The position numbers and the translations under genes were made by a program. Below the pieces are notes generated by a model, which was not told the DNA's origin, did not search any database, and saw only the letters and a program-made list of their open reading frames with translations. A DNA stretch of 10,994 bases from Frankiaceae bacterium (GTDB lineage: Bacteria; Actinomycetota; Actinomycetes; JAVEEB01), in contig JAVEEB010000300.1 in assembly GCA_030840665.1 (NCBI GenBank), forward strand, positions 1 through 10,994. Reading direction: 5' to 3'. Of this stretch, positions 1 to 5,805 are shown piece after piece (position 1 is the first letter of the stretch; each line of letters opens with the position of its first letter).

Positions 1-7
1 GCTGACG

Positions 8-79
8 ATGGATATGGTGTGTGCATGTTGTCGTTGTCCTTGCGTGGCTTGGTCCACGGTCGAATGCGGGTGCGCGTGA
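8..79 (+). CDS. Cysteine-rich leader peptide (putative cysteine-responsive attenuator uORF)
   Basis: A 23-codon reading frame (ATG at 8, TGA at 77-79) carries seven cysteine codons, at nt 20, 26, 29, 35, 41, 65 and 71. Four of them are TGT, a rare codon in DNA this GC-rich. The core reads VCACCRCPC and the tail ECGCA. It lies 108 nt upstream of the cysteine dioxygenase-family gene, in the same frame. Poly-cysteine short ORFs, often leaderless, are known in mycobacteria as attenuators in which ribosome stalling at Cys codons changes mRNA folding near the next gene. The cysteine enrichment and the adjacent cysteine-metabolism gene are what I see; the regulatory role is inferred. ATG at 14 or GTG at 17 could be the true start. 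The promoter lies outside the window, so whether the message is leaderless cannot be judged. Confidence 0.78.
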   Translation: MDMVCACCRCPCVAWSTVECGCA

Positions 80-187
80 TCGCGCCGTCCGGCAGCTGTT
101 GTCGCTGCCGTCCGTCCTGACGCCGCCCGTCCCCGGGTCCGGCGTCTCCGCCCCAGCGACCGCCAACAGACCCGAAAGATCACCCCA
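80..187 (+). promoter_or_regulatory. Leader RNA with alternative hairpins between uORF and dioxygenase gene
   Basis: Several helices can be drawn. Hairpin 1 pairs 72-76 with 81-85 and covers the uORF stop codon. Hairpin 2 pairs 90-96 with 104-110 (7 bp, 7-nt loop). Hairpin 3 pairs 119-125 with 140-146, plus inner pairs 126-128/135-137. A competing long-range helix pairs 96-101 with 164-169 and 102-107 with 154-159 (12 bp, one 4-nt bulge). It is incompatible with hairpin 2 and ends 5 nt before the weak Shine-Dalgarno GAAAGA (174-179). No U-tract follows hairpin 3, so control of translation seems likelier than termination. Pairings were found by eye, without energy calculation. Confidence 0.5.
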
Positions 188-733
188 ATGACAGCATCGC
201 TCGACAACTTCGTCCGCCCTGCCTTCGCATCGTCCGCAAGTGCCGTAGCGCTGACCCCTCTAGCGCTCGCGCAGCGTCTCGCCCGCATCCCCGGATTGCG
301 CGACCAGTTGCCGCTTCCTGACGGTGATCGTCGGTGGCTGAAGCTTCCCACGGACGCCGGCTGGGACGCCTGGCTCATCGGCTGGCCGCCCGGGACGCGC
401 ACAGGCTGGCACGACCATCAGGGCTCCGCCGGCGCATTCGTGCCCCTACTCGGTGAACTAACCGAGTGGTCCGTCCCAGCCGCCGATCGGGTGTCGCGCA
501 CGCTGGGCGACGCCGCCGTCCATGCCTCGCACGACGAGGTGCGGATACGCCGGTTCCGCGCCGGAGCGGGCCGCGCGTTCGCCGACCATCACATCCACGA
601 AATGGCGAACCTGACGGATCAGCCCGCCTACTCGATTCACGCGTACGCACCTGAACTGACCGCAATGGCCAGCTACGAGTGGATCCACGGACGGTTGACG
701 TCGGCCGGCCTAGAGACCAGTGACAGCTGGTAA
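188..733 (+). CDS. Cysteine dioxygenase family protein
   Basis: This is a 181-residue cupin-fold thiol dioxygenase of the cysteine dioxygenase type I family, close to the usual bacterial length of about 180-200. Family members oxidise L-cysteine to cysteine sulfinate with a non-haem Fe(II) in the cytoplasm. Visible ligands are the HxH pair H75/H77 in GWHDH, followed by the first cupin segment (GAFVPLLGE), and H137 in HIHEMAN, followed by YSIHAYAP (H151, Y153). The start at 188 follows a weak GAAAGA Shine-Dalgarno 8 nt away. No other start codon lies in frame between it and the uORF stop at 79. The gene stands alone, convergent with the transporter ATPase gene. The Cys-rich leader upstream supports cysteine as the relevant metabolite. 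3-mercaptopropionate dioxygenase shares this fold and cannot be excluded from sequence alone. Confidence 0.85.
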   Translation: MTASLDNFVRPAFASSASAVALTPLALAQRLARIPGLRDQLPLPDGDRRWLKLPTDAGWDAWLIGWPPGTRTGWHDHQGSAGAFVPLLGELTEWSVPAADRVSRTLGDAAVHASHDEVRIRRFRAGAGRAFADHHIHEMANLTDQPAYSIHAYAPELTAMASYEWIHGRLTSAGLETSDSW

Positions 734-747
734 AGGAGGCCCCAGCT
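725..747. terminator. Possible weak bidirectional terminator between convergent genes
   Basis: AGCTGG (725-730) can pair with CCAGCT (742-747) around an 11-nt loop. It overlaps the dioxygenase stop codon and lies 24 bp from the end of the convergent ATPase gene. The stem is only 6 bp and no U-tract follows on either strand, so the call is tentative. Nothing stronger is visible in the 37-bp gap. Confidence 0.25.
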
Positions 748-770
748 AAGTCGCAAGCCGGACAGCGTCC

Positions 771-1745
771 CTACCCGTCAGCCGTGGCGGCGCGTGCCGC
801 CGCGCCCATCGTGAGCACTCCGATCGGAAGGCCGTCCCGATCAGCCACCACCCCGTCGGTGCCGGCGGCAATCATGGCCGACAAGGCGGCGCGGGCGGTC
901 GAGTCGACGGACACGTGAGGCCATCCGTCAGCCTCAGCCCGTAACGGCTCGAGTGCGCCGACAGGGATTCGGGTGACGGCGAGCCTGCGCAGCGCGCGTT
1001 CGCCACCGAGGAAGTCGGCCACGAACTCACTGGCGGGGGCGCCGAGGAGCCGGTCCGGCGTCGCGAACTGCTCCAGCTTTCCCTTGTTCATGACGGCCAC
1101 CATGTCGCCCAGCCGGATGGCCTCTTCGATGTCGTGGGTCACGAACAGCACCGTCTTTCCGAGGTCCCGCTGCAGCCGGGAGAACTCGACCTGAAGGCGC
1201 TCCCGCACGATGGGATCGAGGGCTCCGAACGGCTCGTCCATGAGGAGCACCGGTGGGTCGGCGGCCAATGCCCGCGCCACGCCGACGCGCTGGCGCTGGC
1301 CGCCGGAGAGTTGTGCGGGATATCTCTTGGCGTACACGCCGGAATCGAGCCCGACGAGCTCGAGGAGCTCGAGCACCCGCGCCCGGCGCCGACGGGCGTC
1401 CCAGCCCAGAAGAGTGAGCACCGTCGCCACGTTGTCCTCGACCGTGCGATGCGGAAACAGGCCGCTCGACTGGACGACGTACCCGATCCTGCGGCGCAGG
1501 GCCACGACGTCGCCCGCCGTGACGTCGTGCCCGTCGATGAACAGGTGGCCGGACGTCGGTTCGATGAGTCGATTGACCATCTTGAGCGTCGTCGTCTTCC
1601 CGCAGCCCGACGGTCCGACGAGAGCCACGATCGCACCGCGAGGCACGTCGAGCGAGACGCCGTCAACCGCCGCCGTGCCGTCGGCGTAGCGCTTGGTGAC
1701 GTCGACGAGGCGAATCATCGCTTCTTCGGTAGCGTTCACTGCCAT
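771..1745 (-). CDS. proV: Betaine/carnitine/choline-type ABC transporter ATP-binding protein
   Basis: This is the ATPase of an osmoprotectant (quaternary amine, OpuC/ProV-like) importer, acting as a dimer on the cytoplasmic face of the permeases. With the start at 1745 it has 324 residues. It shows Walker A GPSGCGKTT (44-52), Q-loop Q92, signature LSGGQ (146-150), Walker B LLMDEP with the D-loop GALD (about 167-176) and H-loop H204. The C-terminal 70 residues resemble one CBS repeat, where OpuCA proteins typically have two. ATG at 1745 is chosen because AGAGGG lies just upstream; ATG at 1718 (MIRLVDV) is the alternative, and a GTG at 1772 is less likely. It is transcribed divergently from its presumed permease partners, about 40 bp away. 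The family is clear; the exact substrate is not. Confidence 0.88.
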   Translation of the reverse strand: MAVNATEEAMIRLVDVTKRYADGTAAVDGVSLDVPRGAIVALVGPSGCGKTTTLKMVNRLIEPTSGHLFIDGHDVTAGDVVALRRRIGYVVQSSGLFPHRTVEDNVATVLTLLGWDARRRRARVLELLELVGLDSGVYAKRYPAQLSGGQRQRVGVARALAADPPVLLMDEPFGALDPIVRERLQVEFSRLQRDLGKTVLFVTHDIEEAIRLGDMVAVMNKGKLEQFATPDRLLGAPASEFVADFLGGERALRRLAVTRIPVGALEPLRAEADGWPHVSVDSTARAALSAMIAAGTDGVVADRDGLPIGVLTMGAAARAATADG

Positions 1746-1785
1746 GCACCCTCTCGCGTCGAGCTGCCTCACCCTAAACGAATGG

Positions 1786-2424
1786 GTGTGTCCGGCCTAT
1801 GTCTCGACGCGGTCGACTGAACTGCGGCTCGCCCTTTTGCAGCACATCGAACTGACGCTCGAGTCCGTGCTGCTCGCGTTCGCGCTGTCCCTGCCGTTGG
1901 CCGTCGCGGTGCGGCGAAGCCGTCGCGCGTCGGAGGCTCTGCTCGAGATTTCGACCGCCTTGTACACCGTGCCGTCGCTGGCACTGTTCGCCCTCCTGGT
2001 TCCGCTGACGGGGTTCAAACCGATCACGGTCGTCATCGGCCTCGTCATGTACGCGCTCACCGTTCTCGTGCGCAATGTCCTGACAGGGTTGGCCGGTGTG
2101 CCGGCCGAGGTCGTCGAGGTGGCCCGCGGTCTCGGCATGGGGCCGATGCGGATCCTGTTGACGGTGGAGCTGCCGTTGGCGGTCCCGGCGATCGTGGCGG
2201 GCCTGCGTGTCGCGACCGTGTCCACGGTGGCACTCCTGACGGTCGGGGCCGTGATCGGTTACGGGGGCCTCGGCAACCTCATCAACGACGGCTTCACCAA
2301 CTTCTTCAAGGCCGAAGTCCTCACCGCGTCCGTCCTGTGTGTCCTGCTGGCACTTGCCTTCGACGCCGCGCTCGTCCTCGGCCAGCGGCTGTTGACCCCG
2401 TGGTTGCGAGGCCGGTCCTCATGA
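1786..2424 (+). CDS. proW: Betaine/choline-type ABC transporter permease 1
   Basis: This is an inner-membrane permease of the quaternary amine ABC importer, 212 residues from GTG 1786. About five hydrophobic segments are visible, near residues 22-42, 54-75, 80-98, 131-158 and 180-200. The EAA loop that docks on the ATPase is clear: VVEVARGLGM followed by ELPLAVPAIVAGLRV (about 109-142). The conserved GYGGLGNLI segment sits at 158-166. The start is uncertain. GTG 1786 has no good Shine-Dalgarno, ATG 1744 would overlap the divergent ATPase gene, and homologs generally begin shortly before the HIELTLES-like segment, which favours the shorter form. The TGA stop overlaps the ATG of the second permease, so the two are probably translationally coupled. 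Confidence 0.85.
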   Translation: MCPAYVSTRSTELRLALLQHIELTLESVLLAFALSLPLAVAVRRSRRASEALLEISTALYTVPSLALFALLVPLTGFKPITVVIGLVMYALTVLVRNVLTGLAGVPAEVVEVARGLGMGPMRILLTVELPLAVPAIVAGLRVATVSTVALLTVGAVIGYGGLGNLINDGFTNFFKAEVLTASVLCVLLALAFDAALVLGQRLLTPWLRGRSS

Positions 2425-3122
2425 GCGTGTGGCAGGCGACCATCAGCTGGCTCACGACCGCCGCCCACTGGAGCGGCCCGGAAGGCATCACGACCCGGGT
2501 CATCCAGCACCTGACGCTGTCGGCACTGTCGCTCGCGCTCGCGTGCGCCGTGGCGTTGCCGCTGTCCCTATGGCTGGGTCATATCGGCCGTGGTGGATTT
2601 CTCGCGATCGCGGTGACCAACGTCGGCCGCGCGGTCCCGACATTCGCGCTCCTCAGCGTCTTTTCCCTGACGGCATTGGGATTCAGCAACCGGTCCGTGG
2701 TGCTGGCGTTGGTCCTCTTCGGCATCCCGCCTGTGTTGACGAACGCTTACACCGCGTTACGGGACGTCGACCCAGACGTCGTCGAGGCCGCCCGCGGCGT
2801 CGGCATGACCGGCCCGCAGGTGCTGGCCCGCGTCGAGCTCCCATTGGCGCTTCCGCTTGTCGTCAACGGCATCCGGCTGGCCGCGGTGCAGATCGTGGCC
2901 ACATTGACGATCGCCGCGCTGGTCGCCGGCCCCGGGCTCGGGCGCATCATCAGTCAGGGTTTCGGCACGCACAACAACGGCGAGACCGTGGCCGGGGCGC
3001 TGCTCGTCGTGGCCCTTGCGGTGGTCGTGGAAGGGCTGTTCGCGCTGGCCCAACGGCGGTTGCGCCCATCGCAAGAAAATCGTAATAAACCGAGCGGAAT
3101 TCTTGTCGCCGATCCCAGTTAG
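2421..3122 (+). CDS. proZ: Betaine/choline-type ABC transporter permease 2
   Basis: This is the second permease of the importer, 233 residues, and would form the membrane channel with its neighbour. The ATG at 2421 overlaps the preceding stop codon as ATGA. Hydrophobic segments occur near residues 31-53, 61-87, 92-108, 139-168 and 190-211. The EAA loop reads VVEAARGVGM followed by ELPLALPLVVNGIRL (about 120-153). A GPGLGRIISQG segment at 170-180 matches the GYGGLGNLI region of the first permease. The last 17 residues (from SQENRNKPS) are polar and encoded by unusually AT-rich DNA (about 3073-3110). The symbol follows the mycobacterial proXVWZ naming and is assigned by position and family, so which paralogue is W and which Z is arbitrary. 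Confidence 0.87.
   Translation: MSVWQATISWLTTAAHWSGPEGITTRVIQHLTLSALSLALACAVALPLSLWLGHIGRGGFLAIAVTNVGRAVPTFALLSVFSLTALGFSNRSVVLALVLFGIPPVLTNAYTALRDVDPDVVEAARGVGMTGPQVLARVELPLALPLVVNGIRLAAVQIVATLTIAALVAGPGLGRIISQGFGTHNNGETVAGALLVVALAVVVEGLFALAQRRLRPSQENRNKPSGILVADPS
3060..3088 (+). promoter_or_regulatory. Candidate internal promoter for the binding-protein gene
   Basis: TTGCGC (3060-3065) and TAATAA (3083-3088) lie exactly 17 nt apart inside the AT-rich tail of the second permease gene, about 124 nt before the binding-protein start. Each box matches its consensus at only three of six positions. Binding proteins are usually needed in excess over permeases, which makes a separate promoter plausible. 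Confidence 0.22.
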
Positions 3123-3211
3123 TGTCCTACGAGACCACCAAGCGCGGGCGCGAGCCTGCCAGACACGCGTGTTCCGCCGAGCGGGCACGGGACACAGAAG
3201 GCAGGGCCCCC

Positions 3212-4204
3212 ATGCACCGACGCATCGCCTCCTACGCCACCACTTTCGCGGCTCTGGCCCTGACACTCACGGCCTGCGCGACGAGCACGAAAACCACCGC
3301 CACCGAGTCGGCGGCGACGAGCCCGTCGGTGTCCGGGTCGTCGACGTCCACGGGCAACTCGACGGCCAAGGGTGAGGTCGTGATCGGCGCCGCCGACTTC
3401 TCCGAGAGCGCGCTCCTGGCGCAGATGTATGCGCAACTGCTCACCAAGGCCGGCTACACGACGAAGCTGCAAACGGTCGGCAAGCGTGAGTTGTACGAGC
3501 CGGCTCTCGAACAGGGTCAGATCGACGTCGTGCCGGACTACCTCGCGACGATGGCCGAGTTCCTCAACGCCAAGGTGAACGGCGCCAAGGCGGCAACCGC
3601 CCCGATCGCCACCAGTGACGCTGCTGCCACAGCGGCGGCGCTGCGCACGATCGCCACGCCGCTAGGGCTGACCGTCCTCGAACCGTCGAAGGCGATCGAC
3701 GCCAACGCGTTCGCCGTGACCAAGGCCTATGCGGCCGCTCACAAGCTCAAGACCCTCAGCGACCTCGGCGCCTCCGGGTTGTCCGTCAACCTGGCGGCGA
3801 CGGAAGAGTGCCCGACCCGCCCGTTCTGCGGCATCGCGCTCAAGGACAAGTACGGCATCAAGATCGCCAAGAACGATCCCTTGGGCTTCGGCACGACGCA
3901 GACCAAGCAGGCCGTCAAGTCGGGCAAGGACGACCTTGGCCTCGTCGGTAGCACCGACGGCACCCTCGACTCCTTCGGCCTCGTCATCCTCGAGGACGAC
4001 AAGCACATCCAACTCGCCGACAACCTGGTCGCCATCGTCGGCAAGAAGTTTGCGACGGACACCGCCCTGGCCGCCGCGCTCAACGCCCTCAACGCCGCCC
4101 TCACCACGACGGACCTGGCGGCTCTGGAAGTCAAGGTCGATGGCGAACGCCAGAAGCCGGCGGACGTCGCCAAGGCCTATCTCACGAGCAAGGGCCTTCT
4201 CTAG
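3212..4204 (+). CDS. proX: Betaine/choline-type ABC transporter substrate-binding lipoprotein
   Basis: This is the extracytoplasmic binding protein of the importer, 330 residues, OpuAC/ProX type. It starts MHRRIAS, then a hydrophobic stretch and the lipobox LTAC with C22 as the lipidated cysteine. A Ser/Thr-rich linker (about 24-52) follows. The mature domain opens EVVIGAADFSESALLAQMYAQ (family pattern IGSxxFTESxxLAxxY), followed by the ALEQGQIDVVPDYLAT region (98-113) and ECPTRPFCG with a possible disulfide C200/C206. ATG 3212 is chosen because it places a canonical lipoprotein signal at the N terminus and has AAGGCAGGG just upstream. An in-frame GTG at 3122 would add 30 charged residues before the signal. 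It lies 89 nt after the second permease and is followed by a strong hairpin terminator. The ligand cannot be read from the sequence. Confidence 0.88.
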   Translation: MHRRIASYATTFAALALTLTACATSTKTTATESAATSPSVSGSSTSTGNSTAKGEVVIGAADFSESALLAQMYAQLLTKAGYTTKLQTVGKRELYEPALEQGQIDVVPDYLATMAEFLNAKVNGAKAATAPIATSDAAATAAALRTIATPLGLTVLEPSKAIDANAFAVTKAYAAAHKLKTLSDLGASGLSVNLAATEECPTRPFCGIALKDKYGIKIAKNDPLGFGTTQTKQAVKSGKDDLGLVGSTDGTLDSFGLVILEDDKHIQLADNLVAIVGKKFATDTALAAALNALNAALTTTDLAALEVKVDGERQKPADVAKAYLTSKGLL

Positions 4205-4219
4205 GTATCAACGGGCACG

Positions 4220-4254
4220 CGAAGGGCGATCCGGCTTGCTCGGGTCGCCCTTCG
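4220..4254 (+). terminator. Hairpin terminator after the transporter operon
   Basis: CGAAGGGCGA (4220-4229) pairs perfectly with TCGCCCTTCG (4245-4254). The stem continues through a U-G pair (4230/4244) and CCG/CGG (4231-4233/4241-4243), giving about 14 bp and a 7-nt loop. It begins 15 nt after the binding-protein stop and precedes the def promoter. No U-run follows, which is common for actinobacterial terminators. Confidence 0.8.
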
Positions 4255-4287
4255 GCCGGTGAGAGGAGGCCGATCCCGGCGAGCGCC

Positions 4288-4293
4288 TAGACT
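4288..4293 (+). promoter_or_regulatory. def: -10 box of probable def operon promoter
   Basis: TAGACT matches the actinobacterial housekeeping -10 pattern TANNNT. It lies after the upstream terminator and 35 nt before the def GTG, so the transcript would start near 4300 with a leader of about 30 nt containing AAGGAG (4319-4324). No clear -35 box is seen 17 nt upstream. Confidence 0.5.
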
Positions 4294-4328
4294 CGATGTC
4301 CTGCCGCCGTCGATGCGCAAGGAGCTCC

Positions 4329-4874
4329 GTGGCCGTCCGCCCCATCCGCCTGTTCGGCGACCCCGTCTTGCGGGTGCCCGCCGTCCCGGTCATCGACTTC
4401 GACCGCTCGTTGCGCAAGCTCGTCAAGGACCTGACCGACACGATGCTCGAGGCTTCCGGCGCCGGCCTCGCGGCCCCGCAGCTCGGTGTAGGCCTGCGCG
4501 TCTTCACGTACGACATCGACGACGAGCTCGGGCATCTCATCAACCCCGTCATCGTCACGCGGTCCGACGAGTGCCAGGACGGCGACGAGGGCTGCCTGTC
4601 TTTTCCCGGCCTTGCGTACCCGACATCACGCGCGCTGAGCGTCGTCGCGCGCGGGTTCAACGTGTACGGCGACCCCGTCGAGATCGACGGCAGCGACCTG
4701 ATGGCGCGCTGCATCCAGCACGAGACCGACCACCTCGACGGCGTGCTGTTCATCGACCGCCTCGACGCCGAGCAACGCAAGCTGGCCATGAAGGACATCC
4801 GCGAGGCCGAGTGGTCGGGCGGGCCGCTGGTCGTCAAGGAGTCGCCGCACCCGACCTACGGCACGGGTCGCTGA
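4329..4874 (+). CDS. def: Peptide deformylase
   Basis: This metalloenzyme removes the N-formyl group from the initiator methionine of nascent proteins at the ribosome exit. It has 181 residues and all three family motifs: GAGLAAPQ (44-51), EGCLS (87-91, metal ligand C89) and QHETDHLDG (130-138, metal ligands H131 and H135, catalytic E132). GTG at 4329 is chosen because AAGGAG lies 4 nt upstream and the protein then begins [14 protein letters not shown], as family members do. An in-frame ATG at 4296 falls only 3 nt after the -10 box and would add an atypical basic stretch. It is the first gene of the def-fmt-rsmB-rpe cluster, with only one base before the fmt start. Confidence 0.96.
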   Translation: MAVRPIRLFGDPVLRVPAVPVIDFDRSLRKLVKDLTDTMLEASGAGLAAPQLGVGLRVFTYDIDDELGHLINPVIVTRSDECQDGDEGCLSFPGLAYPTSRALSVVARGFNVYGDPVEIDGSDLMARCIQHETDHLDGVLFIDRLDAEQRKLAMKDIREAEWSGGPLVVKESPHPTYGTGR

Positions 4875-4875
4875 C

Positions 4876-5805
4876 GTGCGGTTGGTGTTCGCCGGCACGC
4901 CCGAGGTGGCGGTGCCGGCCCTCGAGGCCCTCCTCGCCTCGCGTCACGAGGTCGTGGGGGTCATCACGCGACCCGACGCGCCGTCCGGCCGCGGCCGCGC
5001 TCTGACCGCCAGCCCGGTCAAGGAGCGCGCCCTCGCTGCCGGCCTCGAGGTGCTCACCCCGACGAAGCCGAGCGACCCGGATTTCCAAGCCAGGCTCACC
5101 GCACTGGCTCCCGAGTGCATCCCGATCGTCGCCTACGGTGCCCTCGTCCCGCCGTCCGCGCTCGGCATCCCGTCCCGCGGTTGGGTCAACCTGCATTTTT
5201 CGCTGCTGCCCGCGTGGCGCGGCGCCGCCCCGGTGCAACGCTCGGTCCTCGCCGGCGACGAGATCACCGGCGCGACGACGTTCCAACTCGAGGTGGGGCT
5301 CGACACCGGCCCGGTCTTCGGGGTCATCACCGAAACGATCCGGGCCTCGGACACATCCGGCGACCTCCTGGCGCGGCTCGCGGTCAGCGGGGCCGGCTTG
5401 CTGGTGGCGACGATGGACGGCATCGAGGACGGCTCGCTCGTGGCGGTTCCGCAGCCCCCCGACGGCGTCAGCCACGCGGCGAAGCTGAACCCGGACGACG
5501 TCCGCGTCGACTGGTCGACCCCCGCACTGCACGTGGACCGGCTGATCCGTGCCGGCACTCCAGCCCCGGGGCCATGGACCACGCACCGCGACAAGCGACT
5601 CAAGCTCGGCCCGGTGACACTGGCTCCCGACGCGGAGCCGCTCGGGGCCGGTCACATCCGGCTGGCCGGCAAGTCCGGCGTGTTCGTCGGCACGGGCAGC
5701 GTGCCCGTGCGATTGGGCGAGGTCCGCCCCGAAGGCAAGCCGGTCATGGCGGCCGACGCCTGGGCGCGCGGAGTTCGGCTCGGTGAGGACGATCGTCTCG
5801 TCTGA
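4876..5805 (+). CDS. fmt: Methionyl-tRNA formyltransferase
   Basis: This enzyme transfers a formyl group from 10-formyl-tetrahydrofolate to Met-tRNA(fMet), making the initiator that Def later deformylates. It has 309 residues, the usual length. The N-terminal Rossmann-type domain starts [15 protein letters not shown]. The catalytic triad is visible as N105 and H107 in [13 protein letters not shown] and D143 in GLDTGPV, matching N106/H108/D144 of the E. coli enzyme. The C-terminal OB-like domain spans about 205-309 and begins near [14 protein letters not shown]. The GTG start is one base after the def stop and has no convincing Shine-Dalgarno, so initiation probably depends on coupling to def. 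Its 3' end overlaps the start of rsmB by 23 bp. Confidence 0.96.
   Translation: MRLVFAGTPEVAVPALEALLASRHEVVGVITRPDAPSGRGRALTASPVKERALAAGLEVLTPTKPSDPDFQARLTALAPECIPIVAYGALVPPSALGIPSRGWVNLHFSLLPAWRGAAPVQRSVLAGDEITGATTFQLEVGLDTGPVFGVITETIRASDTSGDLLARLAVSGAGLLVATMDGIEDGSLVAVPQPPDGVSHAAKLNPDDVRVDWSTPALHVDRLIRAGTPAPGPWTTHRDKRLKLGPVTLAPDAEPLGAGHIRLAGKSGVFVGTGSVPVRLGEVRPEGKPVMAADAWARGVRLGEDDRLV

Noticed and set aside
80..187. Possible read-through of the uORF TGA, since no stop codon separates the leader frame from the dioxygenase frame
   Set aside because: The frames match and stay open, but the 36 intervening codons are Arg/Ala/Pro-rich and unlike the family, and no read-through signal or selenocysteine element is recognisable.
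1134..1820. 228-codon + strand frame over the ATPase gene
   Set aside because: It lies antisense to intact Walker and signature motifs and has no family features.
3122..3211. GTG start at 3122 for the binding protein
   Set aside because: It would place 30 charged residues before a canonical lipoprotein signal peptide; ATG 3212 has a Shine-Dalgarno and fits the family.
4296..4328. ATG 4296 as the def start
   Set aside because: It is only 3 nt after the -10 box, so probably not transcribed, and it adds a Cys/Arg-rich stretch not seen in deformylases.
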